DNA from: Bettongia penicillata ogilbyi
Taxonomy: Eukaryota > Chordata > Mammalia > Diprotodontia > Potoroidae
DNA length: 64,000 nucleotides
Reading direction: 5' to 3'
NCBI GenBank assembly: GCA_023548195.1
Contig: JAJHZJ010000496.1
Coordinates: 12,445,070-12,509,069, forward strand
Shown here piece after piece: positions 31,885 through 43,098 of the stretch. The notes below the pieces were generated by a model that worked only from the letters and a program-made list of their open reading frames with translations, did not search any database and was not told where the DNA came from. The number at the start of each line of letters is the position of its first letter. Position 1 is the first letter of the stretch. The position numbers and the translations under genes were made by a program.

Positions 31885-32470
31885 GAGTGACTTCTGACTG
31901 CTTGGATACTTACCTTGTTTACATTGGTGTCTCTCTTGGATGCTGTGACATGTGCTGACCCAGAGATTTGGGAATGAGCGTTAGATATGGAAAGAATAAA
32001 GAGAATCCATTCAATTTTCGCCTTACCATTTTATTTTACCAAGAAGAGGATCACTTATCCGTCTCTCTTAAATTGAAGCTGTGGAAGTATGCCATTGGAT
32101 GGGGACATTAAATCTTGCAAGTGAGAGCTATTGGGACATAGCATCAAAGAATGTTAGATAACAGTCTGAGATAAAGATTCAAGATTATTTTCATAAAGCA
32201 GCTACTTTATATCTAACTAAGTAATGTATGAGAAAATTGGTACCTTTCAAGCCTAGGAACTATAGTATGATGACCAGTCTTCCCCAAAAGCATTATGTCT
32301 TGGCTGTACCTGTAGACAAATTAACTGAATTGTCTTTAAGTGTCCACTATAAAAATTAAAACAACATGAAAAACCATTGGCTAGCTTTGGGAAAATTTTT
32401 GAAACTTTTCCTCCCCAAATACATACTTTATATCTAACTTTAAGCATAATTTCTATAAAGAAGAATGCTT
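31885..32470. other. Single-copy sequence
   Basis: No repeat recognised; several GATAA/TTATC and AT-rich motifs. No supported frame. Confidence 0.4.
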
Positions 32471-32474
32471 CCCA

Positions 32475-32925
32475 CAAGAGGAATCATAGTGCAGCCGGAA
32501 GAACACAGGAAAACAAGCTAGGAGACATGTGGGTTCAAATCTTGTCATTGACATGCCACATGACCCTGGACAAGGCACTGTACTCTTCACAAGGAAAATG
32601 GTGCTACATGTCTCCAAGGACTGTGGTGAGACTGCCAGGAGAGTACCTGGGGGAGTGCTATGAGAATATTTGTTCAAACTGAGCCCTGTATAGTTATGAT
32701 GACCAACCTTAGAGGCAGTGAGATGACTCAGTAGAGTCAGAGACCTGAGCTTGAACCTTCCCTCACATGCTTGCTGGTCACTCAACTGCGGCCTTAGTTT
32801 CCTTATTGACAAAATGGGCATGATAATGGCACCTACCTCTCAGGGATTTTGGGGAATAAAATGAGATAATCTTTGTAAATCACTTTGCAAATACTAAAGC
32901 TCTATATAAATGCGCTTTCATTGTG
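32475..32925 (+). mobile_element. Two MIR-type SINEs
   Basis: First about 32480-32660 ('tgtgggttcaaatcttgtca', 'catgaccctggacaaggcac'). Second about 32708-32925 ('gtcagagacctgagcttgaa', 'cagggattttggggaataaa', 'aaatcactttgcaaatacta'). Confidence 0.75.
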
Positions 32926-33011
32926 ATACAAGAATCAGCTGCTATTGACGTTTCTAATGCATTGTAAAGAATGGAGTACATCACAGGAGGGCTCTAGGCC
33001 AGATTCTGAGT

Positions 33012-33026
33012 ATATACATACATACA

Positions 33027-33106
<80 letters not shown>

Positions 33107-33160
33107 TTTGTATATGTGTATACATATATGTGTATGAGTTTGTGTATACATATATGTAGA
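33012..33160. repeat. (TA)n-(CA)n microsatellite
   Basis: About 26 TA units, then about 12 CA units, then TATATGTG alternation. It explains the Tyr/Ile and Thr/His-rich frames. Confidence 0.95.
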
Positions 33161-33304
33161 TATCTGCCTAGGATCATAGAACTTGTCTGTGGTGGAGACG
33201 AGACTTGAACTCATCCATGGCTGCCATAACACTGCCAACTCTAGCCCTCCTTCTGCCTGCTTAAGTGCCCTTTCTCAGTAGCCATAGCTGGATCATCCTC
33301 CTTT

Positions 33305-33365
33305 AATGTATACGTATACTATATATGTGTGTATATATATATATATATATAATATACAATATACA
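33305..33365. repeat. (TA)n/(GTAT)n microsatellite
   Basis: ATATATGTGTGTATAT to about 33352, then AATATACAATATAC. Confidence 0.9.
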
Positions 33366-33369
33366 TACT

Positions 33370-33480
33370 GAGTAGTCTAAATGCCTTGGTCCAGATTTTT
33401 CCCCTTTCTGGACCTCAGTTTCCTCATTTGTAAATGAACTAGTTGATCTCCAGGGTGCCGCCCAGCTCTCACCTTCTCTC
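33370..33480 (+). mobile_element. MIR fragment
   Basis: 'ctggacctcagtttcctcat', 'ttgtaaatgaactagttgat'. Confidence 0.6.
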
Positions 33481-34045
33481 AATTAAAAACACAGATACCA
33501 GTTTTTGAGGATATTCTTCCGCCATATAAAGTTTTCCTTGTGCACCAGTCTAGCCCAGACCATATCTTCTTCTCCTGCTGTGTGCTAAAGGTGAAATTTT
33601 TTATCTCAAAGTCCATTGGTATTCTCATTTGGTTTTATTTCTTGGAGTGAATGGAATACACAAAGCGAGGGCAGGTGGAGAGTGGACAGAAACATGGGTC
33701 TCCCTCATCTTCTAGAGGAATCAAAATGGGATTTGGTATTTTTGGTATATTTGGGGAGTAAGGAGGGACCTAGAACAGTCATTTCATCTCTGTTGAGAAC
33801 TCTCAATATGGAAATTCCTTCCACTGATGGAGACCACCACCTCTTCTGTCACTTACAGTCCTTGGAAGCTGCCTGAGGCCATGGGAAGTTAAGTGAGTGG
33901 CTTAGGGTTGAACAGAACGTAGGTGTCAGATGTAGGACCTGTATCCAGACTCACTAAAGGGAAATGCATAGTAAAGAAGGATGATACATGGGTTCACTCC
34001 CTGTTGGCCAAAGTAAACTTGGAAGGAAGTTTAGGGTTAGAATCA
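33481..34045. other. Mostly single-copy sequence
   Basis: No named repeat through about 33730, then scattered old SINE-like words. Frames of 73-86 codons (33616-33876, 33923-34144) have no support; the second runs into L2. Confidence 0.35.
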
Positions 34046-34049
34046 GAAT

Positions 34050-34340
34050 TAAACATCTTTAAAGTACCTACTTATGTGCTAGGCACTGAGGGGACAAAAA
34101 CAAAGACTAAAACAATTCCTACTCTCATGGAGCTTACGTTCTGATGGAGGAGATGGCAAGGACATGAAAGTATTTATAGAATAAATAGAAAATAAATATA
34201 AGGTAGTTTAGGATGGAAGGAGTCAGGAAAGGCTCCATGTGGAGGTGACGCTTGAGTAATGGGACAGAGATGAGAAGGGAGGACATTCTAGACATTCAGG
34301 ATGACTAGAATGAAGAAAAGAAGTATTTTGCAGAGCTCCC
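34050..34340 (-). mobile_element. L2 3' end
   Basis: 'acctacttatgtgctaggca', 'attcctactctcatggagct', 'agtcaggaaaggctccatgt', 'ggaggacattctagacattc'. Reversed. Confidence 0.85.
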
Positions 34341-34429
34341 TTGTTGTGTGAAGCCCTGGAACCTTGCCTCTCAGTTTTATTCCTTTTTTGCAATTAGGAG
34401 GAGATGTTTCAGCATTTTAAAAATCCATT

Positions 34430-34830
34430 TATTCTTTTGAGTGTTAGCATAAGGTTTTCTAGTGGGATGTAAGCAACTTGAGGACAGGGACATTTTCCTT
34501 ATGCTTTCCCTTCCCTTCCCTGTCCTTTTCCCTTCATCTTGTTATCTTTCCCTAGCAGTCTGAAAGGTGAGTAGAGAATCTAGTAATAATGACTTGAGCT
34601 CAATCCCTGTCACATACAAGTGTTGTGACCCTGGGTATTCCTTAGTGCAACTTTCTGCGACAATACGTTACAGGTGAATTGCTGAGCTATATTGGTGGAA
34701 GGATCTTCCTTCCTGGGAGTTCCCTTCATGCTGATGAAATCATAGGCTGTGACTTCTAATCCCTGGATCCTTGTATGGTGCCCACATTGTGGCAGGCACT
34801 TAATTAAAGTTTGTTGTATTGAATGGAAAG
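34430..34830 (+). mobile_element. L2 tail then marsupial CORE-SINE
   Basis: L2-like 'agtgggatgtaagcaacttg' and 'aggacagggacattttcctt'. CORE-SINE from about 34580: 'gttgtgaccctgggtattcc', 'aattgctgagctatattggt', 'gctgatgaaatcataggctg'. Confidence 0.65.
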
Positions 34831-35595
34831 ACTGACAGTTCTATAAGGACATGTTAGAAAGAAATACTACTTGAAAGCCTGACTGGTAAAATCCCCAATT
34901 CTCCATTGAAATGGAATTCTATAAGCAGCCTCACTCATGTGATGATGAGTTATTTCTCTTCAAATGATCATTTCTGCCACCAAATAGTGAATATTGATGA
35001 ATTCTGGCCCAGATTCCTGTCCCTTTCTTTCCAAACATCTTAAGCTGTGAGCATCAGGGGAATCCTAATCTGCTTTGCTCCCCATCTCAGTAGAGTTGAA
35101 ACCCCAGGGAGCAGGGCCTCTCAGCCCAGATGATGGCAGCTTTCATGACCTCCTCTCTCTCCATGCTCAGCAGCTATGGAGGTGTAGTGTAAGAATGCCA
35201 TGTGCACGTGTTTCCATGAATAGTGTGACTGATCAGATGGAACCTTCACCAGCACCTGCTCACACATAGCCTGCTGATGGCTTTAGTCACTGGCTTTCCA
35301 AGGCAGCAGCTTCCTTTAAGGTTCGATTCTCTGCTCTCTCTCTGTCTCCCTCCCCATCTCAGAACAACAGCATTGTTCTGAGCAAGGAGAGATGGGCATC
35401 TCTTCTTTATCACAATATTATCTCAGCCTCATCAATAAAGGATTCCATCTATTCTAACTATCTAGAGGTTATCTCCATCTTGTGACCCAAGAGATTTCAT
35501 GAACTCTCATTGGGTTTAACTTCCTACTACTGTACTTTGGCCATGTCAGCAATAATGTTACCCACAAAAACAAAAGCAGCAAAAATCGTCACGTG
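34831..35595. other. Single-copy block
   Basis: No repeat recognised. A 64-codon plus frame at 35075-35269 follows a 'ctccccatctcag' acceptor-like tract but has no matching donor or family. Contains an inverted repeat at 35360-35380. Confidence 0.4.
35360..35380. promoter_or_regulatory. Inverted repeat with paired SOX-like half-sites
   Basis: CAGAACAA and TTGTTCTG are perfect 8-base inverted arms around a 5-base spacer. AACAA/TTGTT resembles paired SOX half-sites; the arms also resemble steroid-receptor half-sites but with non-standard spacing. By eye only. Confidence 0.3.
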
Positions 35596-35832
35596 AGGAG
35601 GTCCCTGTGGAATAGGGAGTAGGGTGCTGGCCTTGAAATTTAGGGTTCAAAGTCTGTCTCTGATGTCTCTGTTTGACCATGGACAAATCACTTCATTTCC
35701 CTCAGTTTCTTTCTCTGTAAAATGGGGATAATATTACCTATGTTACTTGCCTCAGAAGGTTGTTTTGAGGCTCAAATGAGTACATAAAGTGCTTTATTAA
35801 CCTCAAAGGTCTGTGTAGATGCCAGTTACTAT
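35590..35832 (+). mobile_element. MIR-type SINE
   Basis: 'gggtgctggccttgaaattt', 'gaccatggacaaatcacttc', 'cagtttctttctctgtaaaa', 'aagtgctttattaacctcaa'. Confidence 0.85.
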
Positions 35833-36587
35833 TAGCCTAATCTATATAATGTGCTCAAATACTTAAATGTATATATAAATTCATTCATGTGTATTTTCCC
35901 TCCAAAGGTGCAGATAACAAGGATCTGTGCCTGCCCATTCTGTATGACTCTTGGACATATGTATCCATATTTTGTCACATGAAGATGTGCAAAGGACTGA
36001 TGGCCTTTCTTTCTTTCACTTGACCTTACCATCCCCTCAAGTTATTATCCTATATCTCTCCTCTCTTTCTCAGCTAAACTCCTAGAAAAAAAAAGCCAAC
36101 ACTGCTCTTATTGCCTCCATTTCTCTTTCTCATTTACTTTTTCATTCTCTGAAATCTAGCTTTTGACCTCATCACTCAACTGAAATGGTTTCCTTCCAAG
36201 TTACCAGGAGCCTCTCAATGGTCTCATCTGATAGCCCCCGCCTTTTCTGATCTGCAGCATTTAACATTATTGACCGTCCTGTTCTCCTGATATTTTTTCC
36301 TCTCTGGGTTTTCATGACCCTGGTCTTGCTCAGTTTTCTTCCTCCTTGTTTGATTAATCCTTCTAAGTCTGTATTGCCAGTTCATCCTCCGTATCATGCC
36401 TTTTAATTGTAGATGTACCTGAAAGCTCTCTTCTGGTCTCTTCCCTCTTCTCACTTAATATTTTCTCACTTGTTGACTTTATCAGCTCTCATTTATTTAC
36501 TTATCATCTCCACAGATGACTTTCAGTCGTACATACAACCTTATTCTCTCTCCTGAACTCCAGTCCTGAATTACTACTTGCCTTTTA

Positions 36588-37082
36588 GTGAATTCAAGTT
36601 GTGTTTCTGATAGACATACCACACTCAACATGACCAAGACAAAACTCATCTTTCTCTGCAAACCTATCATTATTTCAACAGCACCATTTTCCCAGATACC
36701 CATCCTTGGAGTCATCTTCTACGCCCCTCTCCCTCACTACACACACACAAACACACATATACACACACATACACGCATACACATATACACATATACACAT
36801 ACACACACATATATACGCATGTGCAGATATACACATATATACGTACAGTCAGTTGCTGGCTTTTGTTCATTCTGTTTACACAATCTCTCTCAGATGATCC
36901 CTTTCCTTAGTATCTTTGCAGCCGCTGCCCCAGTCCAGGTCATCATTCTCTCACCTGGACCGTTGCTGTGGCTCTTAATTGGTCTCCCTCCCCTCTCTAA
37001 TCTTTTCTACCTTGTTGCCAAACTGCTTTTTCTAAAATATGGGTCTGACTGTGTCATTCTCCTGCTTAATAAACTCTTGTGA
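36588..37082 (+). pseudogene. L2 ORF2 C-terminal relic
   Basis: A 164-codon frame stays open through the C-terminal part of L2 ORF2: DRHTTLNMTKTKLIFLCKP corresponds to the 'hxLNxxKTEhhhF' motif after the reverse-transcriptase core. A Thr/His/Tyr-rich stretch is the translated microsatellite. The catalytic domain is not preserved, so this is a fossil reading frame. Confidence 0.65.
36738..36845. repeat. (CA)n/(TATACA)n repeat inside L2
   Basis: ACACACA blocks to about 36810 then TATATACG/TATACACA. Confidence 0.9.
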
Positions 37083-37589
37083 TTCTGTTACCGCTAAGAT
37101 AAAATATCGATTTCTCTAATGGCATATAAAGTCTTGCACTGCCTACTTCCTTCCTCCCTTTCTGGCCTTATTTCACCTTGCTCCCCTTCACGGACTTTGT
37201 GATCCAGCCAAACTGACTTTGCTGTTCCCCACTCATGACATGTCATCTCCTATCTCTGTGCCTCCTCTCCTCTGCCTCTTAGAATATCTTCTTTCCTTGA
37301 AAGTTCAGTTCAAGTATCACTTTCTACATGAAAGCTTTCCAATTCTCTCCCACCCCACCCCACACATACCACTATAGCTGCTAATGCCTCCACCCCAAAG
37401 ACTTCCTCTTTATTCTGTTAATTTTTTTATGTGCATGCCATTTCCCCAGTAGAATGTGAGTTCCTTGTGGGCAAGAAATATTTCATTTTGCCTTCTTGTG
37501 CTCAGCACTTGACATAATGCTTAGCACATAATAGGTCTTCAGTGCTTATGGGTTATTGAGCAATTATTGGAACACACAGGCTGCCTACC

Positions 37590-37845
37590 AAAAGAACTTG
37601 GCAGTTTCCCATAGGCCATCCAGCCCATATTCCTCCTCTTGTTTGACTTTATTCTCAACTTATTATCAATTTTAAGTGTCCATCCAAGATTTTTGGTCAG
37701 ATGGATAACCTCTATATTTTATTCATCCAATTATATAGTTGGATGGACAAAATATAGCCTGTACAATAGACATTCTTAATTTTTCTCATGTGCCCAGTGT
37801 TTATTATCACAGTTTCTGGTACATAGTAGACACTTAATAAATATT
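37590..37845. mobile_element. LINE tail fragments
   Basis: 37590-37700 resembles a diverged CR1/L3 piece. 'tggtacatagtagacactta' at 37818-37837 is an L2/MIR tail leading into the tetranucleotide array. Confidence 0.45.
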
Positions 37846-37968
37846 CCTTCTTTCCTTCCTTCCTTCCTTCCTTCCTTCCTTCCTTCCTTCCTTCCTTCCT
37901 TCCTTCCTTCCTTCCTTCCTTCCTTCCTTCCTTCCTTCCTTCCTTCCTTCCTTCCTTCCTTCCTTCTT
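37846..37968. repeat. (TTCC)n array
   Basis: About 30 near-perfect TTCC units, immediately after a LINE/SINE AATAAAT tail. The KEGR-type minus-strand frames are translations of it. Confidence 0.98.
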
Positions 37969-38139
37969 TCTCCACTTCATTTTCCTTTGATGTGTTCTAT
38001 AGCCACTTAAAAAGAGTTTGGCCAACCTCTTCATATGTCAGTGTGTTACAATAGTGTCAGTTTATATGGTCTCTTGAGGTTTACAAAATACTTACTTCAC
38101 AATAAAACAATGAAGTATGTATTGCATTGTGGGAGTAAA

Positions 38140-38440
38140 AAAAAAGAGCTGAGTTTGGAATAAGATAAAGTAGATTTGAATCCTTGCTATGCCTCTTAAT
38201 ACCTGACACTGGGTGAGTCACCCAAATAACCTCTCTGTGCCTCAGTTTCCTCATCTGTCAAATCAGGGGGTTGGACTAGATGACTTTCCAACTCTGTATC
38301 TGTGATCCTCCACAAAGTTCTGGATTCAAACTCCAAGGACTTGGGTTTGGACTCTAGTTCTACCATTTACAATCATTTATGAAGTGAAGAAGTTCAGTTA
38401 GGTGACCCTTAAGGCCCCTTCTATCCTGAAATCTGTGAGT
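38140..38440 (+). mobile_element. MIR-type SINE
   Basis: 'gcctctgtgcctcagtttcc'-like text at 38232-38252, 'ggggttggactagatgactt', preceded by 'gatttgaatccttgctatgc'. A second weaker piece follows from 38325. Confidence 0.7.
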
Positions 38441-39440
38441 TTAAGGATCAGGGTCAATATTTAAACCTAATTGGGAGCTATAATTATATGTATTATATAT
38501 TATTGAAAATTATTGAATGGGTGTGAAGCATCATAGTAACCTATAGTTTTGAAGATTATCTAAAACTTAGAGATCATTTGAAGTAACATTGTCATTTTAT
38601 TAAGAAGGAAACTGAGGCCAGAAGAGGGTCAGTGATCTAGGCCATATACCCTGGTAGTAGCATGGCCAGTGTAGCCACTTTGCTCTCCTGGGTCCCAGTC
38701 CAGTCCACTTTAACAGTATCCCTCTTGCTGTGACAAGGTTTTCATTTTGAAAGGGAGACATCTTTCTGGGATATAGGAATACCAAGAAAAGACAAGCCTT
38801 CCAAGAGTTTGATTCTCTCTACCCAACCCTTATCAGGCCAGATGTTTGGAAACTTGAATAAACTGTGGAACTATTCCCTGAACTTTTTATTTTGGTCATC
38901 GAATCACATCTCTTTACCACCTCCTACATCACTCTGAATTCTTGCCTGCTGTTTGCTTGGGAGTATTTGATTGCCTTTTTTCCCCTCTCTGGATTTATCA
39001 TTTCACAGCCTCTTAAAGCTGGAAGGGCCTGTAGTCTTTGTAGGCTCATCATGCATTTATGCGATCTAGAATAGACGTATGTGTGCATACGTCTCTCGAC
39101 ACATACTTCTTTCACCTCTCCACCCCACCACATGCTGATTCAAAACTTCCTCCTCTCCTGCTTCTGAATCATTTCCAAGTCAAACCTCTCTGTGTTTGAA
39201 TCAGAAAGCCTGCTCCTTGATGAACCTTTTAAAGGGATAACAGCTGTTTTTCTAGTTTTGGAAGGAAAACTCAAGTCACGCCAGAGAAGGAGATGGACTC
39301 AACAGATCAACACTTTAGTCACTCTTAAAAGACATGCATATATAAGCGGAACACTTTTTTTTAAAGGGAAGAGATTAAAATAAAATAAAATAAAACTACA
39401 AACCCATCGATTCCTTCTACAGCAAAAACTATTAATCATT
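38441..39440. other. Mostly single-copy sequence
   Basis: An old reversed SINE lies near 38540-38640 ('aggaaactgaggccagaaga'). The rest has no repeat I can name and only frames of 60-75 codons, on both strands, without support. Confidence 0.4.
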
Positions 39441-39451
39441 TTCCACCAAGT

Positions 39452-39620
39452 TTTAGAGTGAGAGAAAAAGAAGAGAAAGGAGGAGAAGGAGATGAGGGGG
39501 TGGGAGGAAGAAAGACTGGGCAAGGAAGAGAGAGGGAAGAAAATAGGAGGGAAGAAGGAAAAGAGAGAGGAGGGAGGAAGGAAGGAATAGGATGGGGAGG
39601 AAGCGAAAGGGGGGGCGGAG
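39452..39620. repeat. GA/GGAA-rich purine tract
   Basis: GAGGAGAAGGAG and GGAAGGAAGG runs, imperfect; source of several overlapping Lys/Glu/Gly or Pro/Ser/Leu frames. Confidence 0.85.
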
Positions 39621-39624
39621 TTGT

Positions 39625-40680
39625 GGACCCAGCATCTGCAGAGAGCTGGCCCCGCACATCCTTGTAATTGGATGCTTTTCTCCTTTCCTCTGCTGTCTGC
39701 AAAAAAAGAAAAGAAAAAAAACCCAAACCAGGGGGGGAAAGGCTCTTGCCTGCCGGTGCCTAGCCATTAAGAGGCAGTGGCTGCACCATACTGTGATTTG
39801 GGAGCTGAAGAAAATGGGCAGCCCTGGTTGCTATCTGATAAACAGGAACAGGAGTCAGTTTATTGCCCCAATCGTTCAATAATGGCGCTGATTATAAGGC
39901 TGCGAACGGCAGATGCCGTAATTGTCTGTCATAAATCTTAGTCATCGGTGACAGGCGCACAATACAAGAGAGCATCTGCTTGAGGGCAAATGACTTCTGA
40001 TAAATATCAGCTCTGCTGAAATGTGCTTGGATGTGTCTCAATATTTTGGAGAGCCATTCATGTTGCTTCCACAAATGTGAAGTTATTATTGGTTTGTATT
40101 GATTTTGCCGCCCCCCCTTCTTCTTCTCCTTTTTTTTTTTTTTAAAGAGACAGAGAGTGACTCAAGGTTGAGTTGAATAGCTTCTCAGCTCTTTATCTGA
40201 TCTACTCATTTCTCTCAAATGCATGTTTGAGTGAAAAAAAAATAATTGCACTTTTCCAGAAGATTGCTGCTCAGAAACACAGTCTGGGAAATTCGATATG
40301 CAGGCTGGCTTTACAAAAAAAATCATAAAAGCCAACATTTGTGGAAGAGGGAGGGAAAGCATTGGGGTTTTTAAAAAGGTTATTTTTTAAAAAGGATTTT
40401 AAGTGCTTGAAACACCAATTACTAATGAGTTCCCACTATCTGAGGATGAATGGCGTTCCTCCCCTTCTTGTCTATAAAAATACTCAACACTGTCAGAAGA
40501 GTAAGGAAAGATTCGCCAGAACAATGGACACAGGGTAACAAGGGCTTTTGAAAATAAATTTAAAAGGCTTTTTATTATCTTTGTCTGTTTGAGGGTACTG
40601 TTTTCATGAGATTTCTCCCAGAGAGCTGCTTTTCATAAATATTTATTTTACATTTAATGTTGAATTGCTGAATCAAGGTC
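39625..40680. other. Single-copy block with strong conserved-enhancer texture
   Basis: Repeat-free apart from short A/T runs. The core at 39880-40110 keeps many CpGs in AT-rich sequence. It holds dense factor-like motifs: TGATTATAAGG (39889-39899), CTGTCA (39926-39931) facing TGACAG (39949-39954) as an inverted MEIS/TGIF-type pair, CTGATAAATATCAG (39997-40010) as an inverted GATA-type pair, and 'agttattattggtttgtatt'. A forkhead-like 'ataaatatttattt' sits near 40635. No open frame fits. I read it as a likely conserved developmental regulatory element. Confidence 0.5.
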
Positions 40681-41247
40681 TACCTTATGGAAGGAGAATC
40701 TGGAGCCTGATACAAATGGGGGCGGGGGAGAGACAGAATCCCTGGGATGGAAATCAGCAGCCACACCAATACATTTTGTACAAACCATAAATACTTGCAA
40801 ACTCACTTGGAGTCTTTGAGAGCTGTTTTCTCTGGGTTTGTGTTGTATGTTAGATTTTCTATGGCTATATATGGTGGTGGAGATATCCACAGATAAAGAG
40901 AGGCAAAGAAAATCAGGTTCAGGCCTTTCTGTGTTAGCATACCTGGAGAGCCAGGAGAAGACAGAATCAGGGCTGGTCCAGGGCTGGGTTCGAGCTCTAA
41001 GAGGATTATGAGAAGATGCAAGTGGTTGTGTAGAGGGTGGAGTGCAGAACATGAAGAGACTCTGGAGGAAAAAGTTCAAACCAGAGCTTGATTTCTGGTT
41101 TCTTACATGCTCCAACTTTTCTTTTGTGTTTAGACAACACAGAGGTACTTTGAAAAAGCTTGGTATCTCATTTTTCTCTGTTTTAGTGTTGGAGTAACAT
41201 GGAGGGACCCTAGCTATAACCCTGTTTAACCTTTTCTTTCTACACAC
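40654..41247 (-). other. Longest open frame in the window, probably not a gene
   Basis: A 197-codon minus-strand frame in apparently single-copy DNA. The translation is rich in Ser, Pro and Arg with no recognisable domain, signal peptide or repeat. No splice sites frame it and its 5' end overlaps MIR-like sequence. Third-codon composition is not distinctive. Length alone is unusual, so it is recorded. Confidence 0.15.
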
Positions 41248-41520
41248 AAGGAAACTGAGGAAATGAATGTAATTTGCCTAAGGTCACACAGTGATTCTCA
41301 GTCCAGGGTGGCGCACCTTTCAAAAACAGTGCTGAACTTAGCATCCTTGAACTTGGGTTTGAATTTTGGTTCTGCTACTTACTACCTGTGTGAAAGTCTT
41401 TAGTGGGGCTAGTTACTTCATCTCCCTGTGCCTCAGTTTCCTCATTTGTAAAATTAGAGCTTGGACTAGATCAGTTTCCTCTTGTGTAAAATTAGGGTTT
41501 GGAGTAGATCAGAGGTGTCC
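41230..41520 (+). mobile_element. MIR remnants with a 38-base tandem duplication
   Basis: A reversed MIR word at 41250-41300 ('aggaaactgaggaaatgaat'), then a plus MIR with 'ccctgtgcctcagtttcctc'. The unit 41434-41471 is repeated at 41472-41509 with about five differences. Confidence 0.65.
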
Positions 41521-41884
41521 TGCTTGTGGTCCCCAAAACCCCAGGTACCGGATTGAAATGTTAATTGAAAAAACAAAATTTAATTTAAAAAAGTTTTAAA
41601 AAATTGGGAAATGTTTAGCAAAAGAAACAAACATATGATATAGTATAATGTTAATTTTATGACCCCAGGGATCAATTTCCATTTGAATTTGACGCCAGAC
41701 TACATGGCCTGCAATGTCCCTCCACATCCCAGTATATGATGTTCTCCATGCTCTTCTCACTAAAACACACGATTGTGAAGTTAGATGACTTGAACAGATT
41801 CCTGAGGATTCTTAATGGTTTGAGTCATCCTCATGAAAACAAATGTAAAGGCTAACTTTGTAAAGGTGTTGCTTGCATTTCTTT

Positions 41885-42015
41885 TATTTCCTTTACTACT
41901 AGACTAGGGACCAGGAAATCAGAAGTCTAGTCTGGGCTCTGCTATTGCTAGCTGTATGACTTTTTTCTGAACCCCAACTTTCTCATCTCTAGAATGGGGA
42001 TAATAGTCCCTCCCT
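41885..42015 (+). mobile_element. MIR fragment
   Basis: 'agaagtctagtctgggctct', 'ctcatctctagaatggggat'. Confidence 0.6.
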
Positions 42016-42510
42016 CTGTTTAATAATGATGGTGAGAAGGAGGAGGAGGATTCCTCTTTTCTTCTCTGCAGCTTCCATAATGTTGCGTTGCTCAAATGAG
42101 GAAGTGGAAGCCAAAGTGAATTAGTATTCCATAAAATATGATAATAGTTCAGATGCCTCCTGGTTCACCCTGTTGGCTAGCTTAGAAGAAGTAGAAGCTC
42201 TGGCTGGTGGTAAAAAGTTAGAGGATAAACTTGGGGATGAACTGTCTGCTTTGTCCCAGGACCAGACTAATTGTGATCAGAGAAGCTCCTCACCGGGTCG
42301 TTTCAAGATCATCCCTTTTTTGGCTTTGATAGCTGTTGAAGACCATCTGCCAAGTCACAGAGGGGCTGTAATCTGCTTTGTGGAGGGAGGGTGAACCCCT
42401 CTCTGTAGTGTATTGAGATGCAGATAAAGCTAACCTGCCTAGAATGATGGTTTGGTTCTTCATGGGGGTGAAAGTACAGCATAGGATATTGCGGGGGGGA
42501 CCTGAACAAG
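42016..42510. other. Unassigned sequence with a 73-codon plus frame
   Basis: The plus frame at 42173-42394 starts MASLEEVEALAGGKKLEDKL and looks protein-like for about 30 residues. The downstream half is hydrophobic and ends without a donor site. No family recognised. An unfamiliar interspersed repeat is the main alternative. Confidence 0.25.
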
Positions 42511-42514
42511 TCTG

Positions 42515-43098
42515 ATGCAGTGGAAGAACTGTACTTGGCCTTGCTAGTTGTGTGACTTCAGAGCAGTCAATGAATCTTTATGAACTTCCACTTTCTAGTC
42601 TGAGAAATGGGGGTAATAAATCTTAGAGTACCAAGTTTACAGGATTTCTATGAGCAAAGCATTTTGTAATTCTGATAGAAATGTAATTTCTACAATCTAT
42701 ATAGAAATGTGTATTACTAGCTCCCACTCAGTGTTTATATCTTGTGTGTGAGTAGTTGTTTGCATGCTGTTTCCCCCATTGTTCTGTAGCTATGGGTAGC
42801 CTAGAATCAGGAAGTTCAGATCCAACCTAGCTGTGCTGTCTTGGGCAAATCACATCATCTCAAAACACCTCAGTTTCCTCAACTGTAAAATGGAGATGAT
42901 AATAGCATCTACTTTACAAGGTTATTATGCAGATCAGATGAGATATTTATGAAGCTTGGCATATACTTAATAAATAGTTTTTAACTTCCCTGCCCCTTAC
43001 TTGAGGGCAGACACAATCTTGCTTTTTTTTTTTGTCTCTTCAGTACTTATCACAGGGTCTGGCACATAGTAGGTATTTAATAAATGTTTATTGTTGTC
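42515..43098 (+). mobile_element. Two MIR-type SINEs and an L2 tail
   Basis: 42520-42690 ('ttgctagttgtgtgacttca'); 42785-42985 ('ttgggcaaatcacatcatct', 'cctcaactgtaaaatggaga'); 42990-43098 ('acttgagggcagacacaatc', 'ggcacatagtaggtatttaa', 'taaatgtttattg'). Confidence 0.8.

Larger units (their letters stand above)
36040..37560 (+). mobile_element. L2 LINE, 3' 1.5 kb including end of ORF2
   Basis: Order matches L2: 'gatgactttcagtcgtacat' (diverged from the RT ADD box region), 'acactcaacatgaccaagac', 'cttggagtcatcttctacgc', 'atctttgcagccgctgcccc', 'tcattctcctgcttaataaa', 'aaagtcttgcactgcctact', 'gaaagttcagttcaagtatc', 'cagtagaatgtgagttcctt', 'ctcagcacttgacataatgc'. Orientation plus. An expanded CA/TA repeat lies at 36738-36845. 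Confidence 0.9.

Noticed and set aside
32935..33238. Tyr-Ile and Thr-His repeat proteins
   Set aside because: Translations of a (TA)n-(CA)n microsatellite, open on both strands.
37712..38034. KEGRKEGR-repeat protein frames on the minus strand
   Set aside because: Translation of the (TTCC)n array.
39436..39767. Pro/Ser/Leu-rich minus frames and Glu/Arg/Gly-rich plus frames
   Set aside because: Overlapping translations of a purine-rich tract.
42173..42394. Acidic 73-codon plus frame (MASLEEVEAL...) as an exon
   Set aside because: No donor or acceptor fits, the second half is unlike the first, and it may be an unfamiliar repeat; listed only as unassigned sequence.
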